Made by a program: the position numbers and the translations under genes
Part shown: positions 49,601 to 63,600 of the stretch, piece after piece
Position numbering within the stretch: position 1 is the stretch's first letter
Layout: each line of letters starts with the position of its first letter
From: Edolisoma coerulescens
Taxonomy: Eukaryota; Chordata; Aves; Passeriformes; Campephagidae
Direction of reading: 5' to 3'
Length of the DNA stretch: 64,000 bases
Assembly (NCBI GenBank): GCA_013397115.1
Contig: VWZW01002569.1
Coordinates: 2,471,645-2,535,644 of the forward strand
The notes under the pieces: model-generated
What the model was told of the DNA's origin: nothing
Databases searched by the model: none
The model's input: only the letters and a program-made list of their open reading frames with translations

Positions 49601-52387
49601 TGGCTTGAGTGTGCCCATTCTCAGCCCCTTGCCTTAACTCGTGAGGATGGCAGCCCTGCAACACAGCTTCTCTGCTATAAGCTTATCATTTAAGACACAC
49701 TACTAGATAGATAACTTCAGTTTTAACTGCTGCAACAGCACAAGAATTACATTCTTATGGACCAATTTAATGCTCATTTTGTACACTCTTATAATCTTGT
49801 AGTGATTACACATTTCACTTTTTCATTATCTTTTATACAATTAACTCTCAATTGCCAGGGCAGTGGGGAAGGCTGGAGACAGAATAATCCAGATAAAGAA
49901 ATAACATGGCTAATACAAAACAGATGCATATTAGGTTGTAAGAATCGGAGTAAATATGTTTAATTTTGAAAAAGTTGATATAAAGAATGATACAGTAAAT
50001 ATAATGAAAATTAGGTGGCAGGCGGAAGTGGTTAATCCATAACTCAGTCTTCACACAGGTAACCAAAAGCTGATTGTCTGTGTTTACACCTGCAGTGAAC
50101 TCCACTGCTGCTCTTCTGATCAAAAATTCCAGGCCTTGGCTTGCTTAGGCATAGGACTATGGCAACTAGGGTAAAAAATTGAAATCTGCTCTGCCTTGGT
50201 AAGGGACATCTTGTCTCCCATGGATAGTTTCTCAAATTGTAATTAGTGAAGGTAGAAATCATGACTGGTGCCTAACACTTTGCAGGATATAAGATTTCCA
50301 GCAGCCCACAGACCTGTGGAGATGGAAACTAATGGAAGGCAGCTCCCAGGCTACACATGCGTGCTGCACTTTCTTCAACGCATTGTCATCCATTGTTGGA
50401 CTGAGACAAATTCTAGACTGGCTAAACAGTCATTTTTGGGGCACTTCTACAAAGTCAAGCTGTGCTTTATTCCCTCAGAACTTGTTAAGGAAAAATAAAA
50501 TTAAAAGACTTTTAATTTCCCTACTGCAGCAAACAAGAAACATTGCCCCAACTCTTCACAATACAGGTATCAGTTCATCTGTCTTAACTACTGCAGTCAC
50601 AGAAGGGGTTTTGTGCTCTGAATTTTGTTCTGACAAAGAAGTAAAAGTAATAGAATCACAAAAGCCATGGAGATTTTGTGACATTTTGAAAGCTGCTCTG
50701 AAAACCTACCATTCTAAAAAGATATTATGTCCCATCCAACCCCTGGTCTCCAAGGCCAACCCCAGAAAACAAGTCCAATGAAGAAATGACTTAAGAACAT
50801 AGTGCCTGTTTTAAATACTGACTGAGAAGGACAGAGAAAAAGTGCCATACAAAAAGTGAGTCTGGAAGAATTTAGGGTTCGAGGCTTCTGCTGCAACACA
50901 AAAATTTAATTCAAGAGCTCCTTTTGGTTTCTGACCCAAAACAAAACAAAACAACTTGTTTACTTCAAGAGTTTTTGGGCGTTCCCAAAGAATCAGATTT
51001 ATTTGTTTGCACTGCTCCAAAGAGTTTCAGAAGAAAACTGGAAATGTGCCTGGCGCTGGATATAATTTCAGAGAATTTACAATCAAAATGGATGAGACAA
51101 ATGTATTCCAGTTTTACAAATGTGAAACCAAAGCCTCAAATTACACAGAAAACCCATTACAGAGTTAGAAATTCAATTTACGTTCCTGAACCTGATTTGA
51201 AGACTTACCTACAAATATCTCTGTCTTTTAATTGTACAAATTTACTTTATAATTTGCCTCATTTACAAAGGCTATTAAATTTGACACCTGAATATAAAAA
51301 TTGACACAGTTTAAAGAATTCATAGGAGAACAAACAATGCAGTCTTGTGTCCAGTGCAGATTGCTACAGCTGAACTTCTGCTGAAGTTCACCAGCACAGG
51401 AGTTCCTCTTGGCTAGGCACCAGCGCCAGCCAAGGGAAACTAAAGAGCATTCAGCTGGCTGAGGCTGGGATGAAATGAATGTGCCATAACTGTGTGCTAG
51501 TATATCAAGACATGTCCTCATTTAGACAACCCCTCTTACAAGAATGAACGATTTTGAACAGCAATATCTAAGTTATGAGAAGATGGAGAAGTAATGGCAC
51601 AGAAGAAGCAGAACCACAGGTGATATTAATACTGGCCATACATGTGGTGAAGTGCTCTCCACTCATTCTGTCACTTCCCAGGCACTGTAGCAGGGGAATG
51701 CAAAATAACTCTCCTTTAAGTGCTCTTTAGGAACTCATATTCTTCCACAGAGCAAGACCTTGTTGGCTGCTATGTCTCATATGAAGGGTGTAGGGCAGGT
51801 GTTCTGCATTGCTGATGGACTTGCCCTTTCTCCGCTATATAATGTCACCCTGCTAATGAAAGAAAATGGAATAGCACTTTCTATTTAGGAATCCCAGACT
51901 GGTATGGCCATGAAACTCACAATGCTGCTTCATTTTTTTCCCTATTCTGATTGCAATAAGTTTCCTATGGTTCTAATAAATCATATATCTTTAAAGTGAG
52001 TGCTTGGAGTAGATTTAGATCCTATTGATTAGTGCACTATTTCTCTCTTAATACACCAGAGAGACATGAAGTGACATCCTCATGGAAGTTTTGTTCTAAT
52101 GAATTTCCAGACTTTAGCTAAGCATATGTAAAGGATGGATCTCAGCAGTTTGTTGCTAACTGGAGATTGGTCCTGACTGTGAAGGATGTGAGCTTTCCTT
52201 GGGCTGAATTTGCTGTTCAGTATGCTCAAAGGGATTTGTTCTTCCTGCAGAGCTCACAGATTAATCTGGTCTCTCTGAGGCATGGAGAAGATTTGAGCCA
52301 GGCCCTTCTAGTCAAATAATGCATTCCACCGCTGCATATCTTTTAACAGTCCCCAAAATCTCCTGCAGAATTGATCATATGTACTAG
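40656..52387. other. Unique AT-rich DNA, no gene recognised
   Basis: Almost 12 kb without a recognisable gene or repeat family. The two longest frames (149 codons at 50332-50781, 126 codons at 50924-51304, both plus) resemble no protein I know. Simple features: a 15-A run at 41991-42005, a (GAT)n-like run near 49422-49436 and a duplicated 13-base TATA-containing word at 45160 and 45188. Confidence 0.5.
41991..42005. repeat. Poly(A) tract, 15 A
   Basis: An uninterrupted A homopolymer. The upstream sequence has no recognisable retrocopy, so this is treated as simple sequence. Confidence 0.85.
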
Positions 52388-52462
52388 TTTTAGGCAGTCC
52401 TGTGAGGACTAGGGAGTTGGACTTGATGATCCTTACAGGTCCCTTCGAACTTGATTTTAATT
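52388..52462 (+). mobile_element. CR1 LINE 3' tail, short fragment
   Basis: The segment reads 'GGCAGTCCTGTGAGGACTAG', then 'GAGTTGGACTTGATGATCC', then 'ACAGGTCCCTTCGAACTTGA'. This corresponds to the last 70-80 bases of CR1 elements, where 'GTTGGACTxGATGATC' and 'GGTCCCTTCxAAC' are invariant landmarks. It may be a highly 5'-truncated insertion or an old copy whose upstream part is no longer visible. Confidence 0.85.
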
Positions 52463-54545
52463 ACAACTAAAGCATCTGATACATTAAGTATATTTCCTTG
52501 CTTATGAACCAGCTCTTATTTCTACTGATGTTTTTGTTCATAAATTGCTGCAAACAGCTTGGACAAACAGGAGGTGGTTTGCCTGGGTCATTTACTTTGA
52601 ATATTTGACATTTGTAATTTACTCTGGGTAATTCTTACCTTACATCAATAATCAGACATTTGTCCTTCTTGATTAGATGATAAAATTTAATGAGAGAAGA
52701 TACAAATAGATAGTGAATAATAACAGCTTTTTACATTAATATTGCATTACACAGTACTTAGCCCCATACCCAGACATTAACAAATCCAATGTAATTGACA
52801 AGCCACAGTTTAAGAGGCCAGCAGACATTGTCAAATGCAAGACGAGTATAACAAAATTTTTTCCAAGTCCTTACATTGCAGCATCCAGGCAGCTCTAACC
52901 TATACCGCTGTGCTGTCTCTAAAAAAATAGGGTTATTTGTATATACAGGCAAATTTTTTATAAGGCACAGAGACACAGAATTTTAAGAGTCACATTTTTC
53001 CTATCTTGTTTCCTTTCACCTAGAAATTACACTCATTCAGTATATTTGTCCAGAAACTTTACTAAAGATTTTCTTTAAGTAACAATTTGAAAAAGGGCCA
53101 AAAATCATAAAATTAAGAACTTAGGACTACAGAAATAAAATTAATAAGCTAGCGTGCCTGGGGGAGTTTATAAGAAACCACCATAAAATAATAACAGTAA
53201 CGATCTCATAAGAAAAGGGGAGGAGCGTGTGCACATGTGTGTGTTTATGCATATTTAGCTAATCCTGGAAACGTGTATTACACAATATAAGTCAGTAAAG
53301 CATCCATGAAAACTATTTCTAGAAGACACAATAAACATCATACCGAACATACTAATATAATAGCTGCTAGTAATAATTTCATGTATCAGGTACACTCTTT
53401 CTCGCATCATGTGCATCTGATGGCTTGCAGGACTGAACACCCAGGGCATGATGGGCTATGAGGGAGATACTTGCTGGTGCAAAGGTACCGTATGAAGTAA
53501 ACCCCACATTTCTCTGGAGCTGGTTAAAAACCTCTTACAGGGAAACTTCTCAGGACCTCTGTTATGCATAACATAAACTCACACACAAAAGCTTTCAGGG
53601 TCCTGATACAGAGTCCACTGAGACAGTGAAAATCTCCTTTTCTTTTGATGACTGTGGCATTGCCTTTCCTTTTTTTTGCTGAGTTGTTACCTCAGTCAAA
53701 GTCCAGCTCACCCCTTCAATTGTATGATGGCAAACCCCAGCTTCATAAAACTTGTTCATGTCTTCTAGAAATGAACTTTCCATCTAAAAATGGCAAGGCC
53801 TTGAAATAGTCACAACATGAGATGTTTGCATTCTGGTCTTTAGAGACCATAGATTCAAATGTATTTACATCCCATTTTTAAGTTTTTCCTACATCTCTAA
53901 GACTTAAAAAATCATTCTGCTTTTGTTAATGAAAACAGGTTCTCTTGCACAGACACTTGCTCCAAGGATCTAAGGCTTTAAGACAGACATGTTTAATGAA
54001 AGTACAATGGTTAACTTGTGTTATCTTGTGGTTAACTTTTGTTAACTATGTTAAATAAGGCTGAGCCATAGATCTGCAGGAAATAGCATCACTAAAGAGT
54101 AAATTTGGCATAAACTGATTTTCTAAGCAGCAAGAATATTTGTCAAGTCAAATCAGCTCTTACAGACTGTTTCAGATACCAAAAAACTTGAAGAAAAAAT
54201 GTCAAAAATGTCAAAACACTTCTCAATATTTTTTCAGAAACATCAACATCTTGTATCCTCATTTCCCAAATAAGACACTGATATTTTCTATTTGGAAAGG
54301 CATTTTTTCCTTACAAATTGAGCTTCATAAAGGAGCTATAAGAAAGGGTTAAATAAACTGATAATGAAACACAAGGAATTGCCTGAAGCCAGCTGGTCTT
54401 GGCACAGTTTTTTAAAACCAAAATCTTCAAATCTTTTGTAACTAGCTTCAAGGAAACCCATAGCTTCTTAGCTGTGAGTAGTTGAAATTATCAGGAAGGA
54501 TTTGCCTCCCTAAATTTGACTGCCAGTTTGGACAACATTTCCTCA
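52463..54545. other. Unique AT-rich DNA, no gene recognised
   Basis: Short open frames only. Around 54010-54055 a GTTAACT-like word recurs several times. No transposon or RNA gene was recognised. Confidence 0.55.
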
Positions 54546-54600
54546 ATGACCTTGAGTACATCACTCAACAATCTGTGCTTCACCTTCCTTGTCTATGTAT
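54546..54600 (+). repeat. Possible MIR / CORE-SINE fragment
   Basis: 'TGACCTTGAGTACATCACTC' followed by 'AACAATCTGTGCTTCACC' and 'TTCCTTGTCTATG' follows the central part of MIR-type CORE-SINEs. Their usual order is TGACCTTGGGCAAGTCACT, then CTCTGTGCCTCAG, then TTCCTCATCTGTAAA. The match is approximate and limited to about 55 bases, so chance or a related SINE cannot be excluded. Confidence 0.45.
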
Positions 54601-57600
54601 CTGGATTTTACTTGGATTGTATTGAAATCGTGTCAAGAATACCATTTACCAGTATGGATTGTCATTTACTTATCAGTTTATCTGTGACAAGGCTGCCCTG
54701 TAATGTCACTGTCATCTTATTAATTGGGAAAGTGGAGCTTTACATGTATTTTTATTTCAGTATGGATTACAGCAGCTTGGTTGGTGTGATATTTCCATTC
54801 CTCTAAGTAATCAAGTGATTTTTCTAGCGTGTTTGTAAGCATTCTTAAACTGTTCAGCTCACACTTGCCCCTTGGTGTTTTCTTAAAAAATAATTTAATT
54901 TAACTGTGAAAAATAATAAAGTTTGTTCAATGCATAGTACAGCACATGATCCCTTCCCTGCTGGGGGAGGTTTCTTGCCCGACCCACTGCATTCTCATGC
55001 TTTTTGCTTTCCTCTCAAGGAAATTAAATGAGTTTCCACAACTGAGCTTTAAGCACCAGTAAAACACCAACCCTCTGGCACAGGCCATTACCAGCAAGGC
55101 AAAGCGGCTCACACAGAAGCAGGTACTTGTGCCTAATCTGTGCTCTGGGACCTCTCAGAAGTTTTGCAATATCAATTACTGGGCATAAGCTGTCAGAAGG
55201 TATTTACACAGCAAGTTTCCAAATTCACTTGCTTTGTTTCACACTTGGTGGCCACATGGGCTGCCAGGTGGCATGGGACAGGGACTACATGAGGCCTCTG
55301 CTCCCAGGGGACCTGTGCAGGACGGGGCCTTGCTGCAGGGCACAGCAGCAGCCACAAGTAGTGCAATTTCTCAAGCATTTGACGACAAAAACTCTCTCTT
55401 CCAGCAACAAGCAAGGAGCAAAAATATTGGAAAATTCCCAGCGTCTATGAGTTTCATTTTGTAGCAAATGGAAGAATTTGGCTCCTTAACCACAAGAACC
55501 TGAACAAGTGTGTTCATCTAGCTCATACACAGATTATTTTCTACAATGCAAATGACCTCTTGCCACATTTGCACTGTTTCTAGGACCAGGAAAACCCTCC
55601 AACTCTGTCCTGCCTGAACTCCTAAATAAAACAGCCCAGGGACTATTCTCTCTCACATCCCCACCATTAAACTCTCCCCAAGCAGGGTAGCCAAGTCCAA
55701 ATCATCTTACACCAACAGCCCCAGGCAGACACTGGGCTGCCCAGCAGAGCACCCAGCTGCCCCAGCCAAAACCCACACGCAGCCCCCTTGCTGTGGCTCC
55801 AGTTCCTGTACTGCTATGGGAGCACCTTGGGGGCACCAACAAACTTATCTGGGAGGGAAAGAATGTCACTGCCACCATCTCAAGGATGTGATGCTAAATC
55901 ACATGCTCAAGGCTGCAGCCATTGCCTGTGGGAGTAGCAGACAGAGGGCCAGGGCACTGTCCAGCCACCTCAGCACTTTTGTCACAGTCTGTCTTCTGAA
56001 AATGAAGAGCCTCAGTATATATCCTACAGCCCCTCTCAAGTAAAAGGCATGACAGCAACACTTCAAAAGCATGAAGGGGTAAATCTTCAGCTGATGTGAA
56101 TTTGATCAAACTATGGCAATGAGTGCCAAGAGAGGGTATTGACCACACTCAGAAGCACTCACACTCAAATGAGAAACCAAGGTAAAACTCAGGTCACCTG
56201 CAGGACCTACCATCTCTTTGTGGAAAGCAGAGTAGCTACTAGAGACTGGGTTTTAGTAGGTGATTTCATAACTCAAAGACCATCCATTTCACAGTTTTCC
56301 AGTTTGTGATAGCGACAAATGGAAAAACACTTCTTCCAAGCAGAAGTACATATGTATTTTTGGGGACATTATTTGTTAAACACTTTAAATTAAATGATGT
56401 TTGGTTGAGGGTAATGGTTTATGTAACTTCATGGTTTTTATTCAATTCCAGCAATGATACCTCACAAATTCTTAACAGGACTCCAGTACAGGCTTAGCTG
56501 CTTTGCTGAACTGAAACGGGTTTTTATTCTCCGTCCAAAGATGAGCAAATGATTGAATTTGCAAAGCAAGTTTCTCGAATTCTTCCTGGAATAGAGGTCA
56601 GAAGAAGCATGAACTTCCTTTTCAATCCTAATCCATATTTCTATTTTATTAATTTTTTTTTATTAGGACTAGATCTAGATTTTTCTGTTCCTTGCTGAAA
56701 CAGTCACAGAATGTCTTCTATCTTCTCATTCTCTTACAGAAATAAAAAATATGCTTAACTCCATAAAACATGAGTTTAGCATGAAAACCCATAAATTTTA
56801 CTAGACATTGTTACATTTGTTAATATTTCTTTCAGTGCAGGAACCATGATTGTGGATGAGGGAATCCGCCCAGGTTTCCAAACTGTTAATACGTATTTTT
56901 AACAGGGCATCGTACTTTTTTATACAGACACTGATTTATAAGGTGATACCATCTGCAATAGTCATATAAGCTTAGTTTTAAAGACACAAATTCAATTCCT
57001 GTTGAAATCTACGGCAAATTTGTGATTGAATTCTATGCTAAATGTTCAGCACCTGCCTCCCTTCACTGCATGCCAGTACGGACAACCTTTCATTCATGTA
57101 CTTAAACTGTGTTTAGAACCTCCCACAGGTGTTCCAAAGACACCACAGAAGACTGATAATTAGTTTACATGCTGCAGCTTTTCTTGGAACTCTACAGCTG
57201 CACATTGGGAATTTGCAGGCTTCTCTTTTGTCACTGCTAGGTACCACCACATCTGTCTTTAGTCTTCCTGGGTTCTTCCTACTATTATGATATCCAGGTT
57301 TTTAACATAAAAATACCTTGATTTTAAATAGAGGAAAAAATTTTGATCAAAAGACCAGGTTTTTTATTGTATTTTCAATGAAATAAGTTAATTTGAAGCA
57401 CGAAGTACCCCAGTCTTCAGAAACTCCATTTCCTATCAAGGGACATATCCCAGAAGCAAATCTTCCAACATTTTTTATCGTCTGTTCCAGACAAAATCCC
57501 AAAGAATTCACTGGAAACTCATCTTCTTTGACTCTAAGGTTTGTCCTCCATTTATTCAATAATATGGACGATCAAGCTATCAGAGATGTCTGAGGAAACA

Positions 57601-60600
57601 CACACATTTTCTGCAGCAGAATGACAAAAGCAAGATACATTAACACCTACGCTGCCACTACTGTGCACAATTCAGCAGAGAAGATTCTTCAGCAAGAGGG
57701 ACTTTTCTCTGGACATTTTATTTGTCTCAGGCTAGCTTGAAGAACATTTTCTCAGAGCATATGCCTCTTCTTACTCTTTTTTTAAATAGTCATTACCACA
57801 GCAATACCTCTGCAAGAAAAATATGTGGTAAGAAAAAATACATTTGAAAATTTGTTTTTTTAGAAATCCGGTGTTCTCCAAAACTGATGCTGATTTTCTT
57901 TTTAAATTTGTCTTGAGGAAGCACTGCTACATGCATTTTGATTGGTTAGAAAAACCAAGCAAGAATGACTGCCAGATATTTGAAATGCTTGTGCATATTT
58001 TCCGTCACACCAAGATGAACACTGCCCCCTGCTATAAACACAGGGTCTGGTGGCATTCCCATCAAAGTTAGGGGCAAATTTCGCATTGACTTGAACAGTG
58101 CAACAGAGGGCCTTTACAGAAGAGACAGAGCAGCTCTGTATTTCTGAATAGGAAATAGAAAAACCTGAGTACCAAAGTTTCTGATCAAAAAGAAAACAAA
58201 CACACCTTATGGGCTTTTTAATAACTTTTTCCCCAATAAAAAGAGTAAAGTCAGTCTGAAATTATTATACCTGTTTGAACAGAAGGCATACTTTCTTTCT
58301 AGCCAGGCATTTTATCATTCAATCTGTGAACACAGAGACGTAATATAAAGTAATAAAGAGGAAATACAACATAAAGTAAGATTCAGACAAATTGCTTAAT
58401 GAAAACACAAGAAAAAGAGTAAGTAGAAAATATGGTTTCCTTTATTGAGAAAACTTCCCCTTCAAAAGCGTAATCAATAATAACATTCATATTTCCTGAC
58501 TTATTCTTTACATTTATTTTTTTAGAAAATTATTAAATGTCTTTAATGAATATAAATTGTCATCCTTCTGCAGCCTGGCCTGGCAGCATCCTCGATATAT
58601 TGCTCTCTGCTTACTCTGTTTCCCTTATGATGCTGACTGTTCCAAGCAGCACGTTTCATAATTTCATTTCAGATCATTCTTGTCACTGAATTCAATCCAG
58701 TAAATGTAAATACATATTTGCAAATGTACCTGGGGAAAAGGAAATCCTGTAGGATCATGCTGCTTGTAATTTGGAGATGAGTCAAACACTTGTTAACATT
58801 TAACATTTTTATAGTCCTGTACTGCAGAGCAGATTGAGGCTATGAAAGTATTGTAGGCAAACCACCAATATTACTGTTTTCATATTCTTTGACCCTAATC
58901 CACTGTCCACAGGCTACTAAATATGTAGAGTATAGTGACCAGGACGGTACCCTCTGGGGATGAGGTGCTGGGCACAGAGAGGGAAAGGTGCAGGTGAAGA
59001 TGTTAAAAAACTTGACCACTCCCAGATTAGCCCATTTCTTCTCTATTTGTTCTATGACCTGACATCAAGACAGCAATCCCTACATGTATGGGAGAACTGG
59101 TGTTTTGGACAGCAGTTATTCAAAAAATGAGACCAGGGCCAGCAGACACAATAGAAAACTTGCAGAAGTTGAAGGTCCTTTTGGACTGATACCTGATTTC
59201 CATCTAGGAGTCTTCCAGCATGGCATCTGTGCTTAGGTTACACTTATTCTTTGGCAACTGGTCCCCAGCTGATTAAAAAAAAAGGCTTTTATGCTGACAA
59301 AAGCTTCCACAGGGTGTGTGATCTGCAAATAGCCACATCTCCACATTTCCCCACGCCAAATCACTGGAGATGTAAGCCCAAAACTCTTCTTCCCTGGATG
59401 ATACCCTTGAGTGTCTCTTGAGGGATTACTAAAAATTAGTGAATATCGTCTGAGGCCCCTTTAACTGCACTTCATAAATAAGGGGTGGGAAAACAACAGT
59501 GTGCAGAGTGCAGTGTCTGGTTTGAGCTGCACCCAGGGCTGAGCAGCAGCAGGCAGGTCAGGGGGCTGGAGCCCCCCACATACTACACATGCCACATAAC
59601 ACCAGCTGCAGGGTAGGAGCAGCTCCTGGAGATGCTTTGGGTGGTTGTGCTGGCGTGAAGAAAGTCACAGAAGGGGGTCAGAGACAGAGAGTAAAACACC
59701 ACAGAGTATAGAAGGAATCCTATTTACTAGCCTGAGTTAAATCTGGCTAGTTTCTAGAGTATCACAATAGGCAGTGTGCACATATCACCCGGAGCATCAT
59801 CTCCTTCCATTATAAACCTCTAGCGATGGTTTATAAACAGAAATGCGGTCAAGCTAGAAATAAACTGTCACACAAAATGCTGACATCTCTAAATACCAAG
59901 AGTATCTGAGAGATATTTTTTCTCATTAAAAATATTGCATTTGTTTTTCTCAGAGGAAGTAGAAATCACAAGAAAAATCAACATTACATTACCTAATCTT
60001 TCTCATTTTCATTTTTAATTCCCTCAGCATGGGGCTGAGATAGCTCTGCTCCTTTGCACTGAGTGCCATGACAACCAACAGACCCACCCGGTATCTGCAC
60101 TGCCATTCTGCTTGTTACCTCGGGAAAAATGTACACACCAAATGCTCAAACTCTTTTTAAACCTATTAAATATAAATAACTAATATGATTTGACCCAGAT
60201 AGCTGAATGTAATGTACCATAATATCCCGATATAAAAAAAGACCTGTAGTGTAAATGTATTTATAAATGTTATGGAGACTAAGTAAAGTTGCTACAATGA
60301 GTTCATCAGTTGTATTATAAGAGAAGTTTTCCTTTAACAAAATGTTTTCAATATCAAAAACGTGAGCATAGCATTCAAGACCTTAGGTACTAATTGTACA
60401 CTATAATTACAAATTTCCATGAACAGTGTAGTTAAAGCATTTCATACATATGTACTTTTATAAATTATACATACATCATAAATCTGGATAATTAATATCC
60501 CCAGAGAAAAAATGTATTTTAAGTTGCCCTTAAAGATCTAGTTTTTACACCTTATTGGAACCTAAAACTCAGAGGTAAAATACCACAACTTTCAGCAGCA

Positions 60601-63600
60601 TTTGTCTACAAAACAAGCTGTAGTTACATACACACTCAAACACAAATAAGCAAAATAAATATATATTAGTTCCTTGCCACTAGCCATTACACAAACACCA
60701 CTTACGAATGGGTGTATCCAACTCAACCATCAGTCTTGTGTTTCTCTTTCATCTTCCAGTTTATCAATATGCTAGAAATTCCACGTGATACCAAATGTCC
60801 AGTTTGCATTTGATGTGCAAATACCAACAATATATCCAGTTTTACTTCTTGTCCTTACAACTCATGTCACAATTTTCACAGATACTTTATTTAAATGTCC
60901 TAATGTTTTCCCTAAGAAGCACCACCATTCTGGCAGCTGGCCTTTGCAAGAGAATGTAAGATTCTCGTCTGAAAAATTACAAAGAGCTGTTAAGACCAAG
61001 CTCACGCTCTTCAGCTGATGCAAGGCATTCATTTAATTAGCACGTCTTTATCTCTGCCAAATTTAAATGATTGCATCTCTTCTTGATATAGGATACTTGC
61101 ACCCTGAACCTATAGCTGCTTTAAAGATGAAGGGCTTGGAGTTGTCTGGCTGATCTCAACTTTATTCAGTTTAATTCTCATGTTCTCTAAACAGTATTAT
61201 CCCATTCTACTGCAGCTTTCTCCTCAAAAATGCCTTTTTCTCCTTCCTTCAGTCTTCTTCTCTTGTATCACTGAATTCCCAAAGCCTTTATTTTGGATTT
61301 GATTTGATTTTTGTCCCTTAAATGTCTCTCTAAATACTTAATTGCTTTTTCAGTTTCCCAGATAACATCCAGAGACATTTAAACATTAATGGCTTTGCTT
61401 CCAGCTACTGACCAGCCATATAAATCTGTTCACACACCACAACTCTCTTCATGAAAATTGGGTTCAACTCTGTCCCAAACTTCAATACAAAATCTGTTTG
61501 AAATCTGCTGATTTAAACCAGCATGCCACAGAAAAACACAGTTGTCAATGCAAACCGCCCACCTTCATGACCCTAATGTTTTGACACATTTGAATCTGTC
61601 AGGAAGTGCAAAACAAATGAATTTCATTTGTAGCTGGGAGACAAATAAAATTCTTTTGGGTGGAGCTTTCCCCATAAACTAATTCCATTAGATTTAGCAT
61701 TGCCTTTCATCTGGTACCACATCCATTCATCTTTTTCTCAGAAACAGGAAGAGGAGGCTGCTGCTTCTGCCATCCTTGATTCAGACCACATGAGCCCCAG
61801 CAAAGAGGCACAAGTTGGCTTGAGGCTGGAATTTGGCCCACAGGAGCTGAAAAAATCACTTTTTTCTCTGCTTGAGATCGAACTACTCTCACAGAAATGC
61901 AGCAGAAAGAAGGACTGCAGGAAAAAATAACTAAACTGCTTGTATATGTTGTCCTCTGCAATGTTCTACAATCTATTATGTTCTTATTCCTCTCCTTCAT
62001 GACCGTCTAAGTGAGGAAAAAAAAGACAAACATTTAGCTAATATGTGAGGTCATCTCAATGACTTATTATTGGGACCTTTTTGTTTGTTTGTTTACAGCT
62101 GTTGCAAGAGAATTCCTTTCATTAAAGTATCACCTGGCTATGATTTCCAACAGAAAATATATTAACTGGAATTAAGTATGAAGACTACCAGGTATGCAGA
62201 GCTGTGCTACAGAAATGTATTGCTATCTGGTCTTCTCCTGCATGTTATCCCATATTTTTAAAGTGTAAATGAGTGTCAGAAAGAGGAAAGTGAGGGTATA
62301 AGACTGAGAGGAAAAATATGAAAAAAACGAAGTATCAAATAATCCTTGCTGAAGATATTTCTAAACAAAAAGAGAACTGGAGAAATAAAGCCCCATATAT
62401 GACTCAGAATTAATTGCACTTGACTATTTATGAAATATATGAGCATTTCTATGAGCAAGAAGAGAAGAGTGCTTTCAGCAAGGGAGGAAGACTGACTGAA
62501 TGACACACAAGCACCATTAGCCACAGCCCTTGGGGACCCAAACCAAACAGATCATTGCTCATATAAGAAGAAGAAGCCAAATAGGGTAGAAAATGTAGAA
62601 GTTTGACAAACTACAGGGCTACGGTTTGACACTGCAAAGGATAAGAAGGAAAAGCAAAAAAGGACAGTAAGTAAGTGATGTCAGTGGTAGAAGAATCAGC
62701 TGCATTACATGCACAGCCAGAGGTGCACAGTTCTGGGAATTTCTTATTTTGGAATGAACAGGGAACTGTTTTTGCTGAACCAGTGGCTACCAGCTCTGGA
62801 GTGGTGTCTCCTTTACAAGCAGGCAATATTTCTGAACTGGGTTTCAACTGAGGGTCTTGGCAGAAACCAGTGTGGGTAACATAGGCGGATCCATTCTGGA
62901 TGTATTTGTGGAAGCACAGGGATACACATGCCACCCAAACTTCTCAAACCTTTCAGTCCCAGGTGGACATGGTAGCAATCCAATGTGTACCATGTTTGGA
63001 TTCCAAACACTGATCATGTGTATCCTGCCCCCTTCTTCAGCGAATGAAACCCACAGGAAAACAAGATACTGACAGAGCTGTGCTCCTGCATTACAGCACA
63101 CTAGTATTAGGGTTTGTTAGGGCTTCTCTGCCTCTTACCTTCAACAAAGTCTTGAGTCTATCAGTGGGAAACCCTGTTTGGGGTTCAAACAAGGGGAAAA
63201 GGAGGCTTGATATGGTATTTGCTATGTACAATGTATGTGTGAGAAAGAAAAGAGAGTCAATTTCTACTGCATTTAAGGGTACAGATTTTAGCATCTTTAA
63301 TTTTCCTCCTCCCTCTATCACCTCTATAAAAGCAAGGCTGCTTTTAAAGGTGTTATTTTCTGTCTTATTTTTTCTTCATTTTCTGTGCACTATTCCTCTG
63401 TCATTCTCTCTGTCAGAAAAATCAATAGATACTAATACCATTACAGGGCAAGGAGTGTTACTTTTGCAATAACTTCTGGACACACAGACATGCAGTTTAT
63501 AATTTATCATATATCTTTGACCAACTCTTTTCCTCTTTGCTCTCTTCCATACCTCCCAGGGCCTCATACCAAGACCGGACAGTGCTGAGATGCCCTAATG

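Noticed and set aside
63044..63472. 142-codon plus-strand frame
   Set aside because: The hydrophobic part comes from a T-rich stretch (TTATTTTTTCTTCATTTTC). No family resemblance, and overlapping frames exist on both strands.
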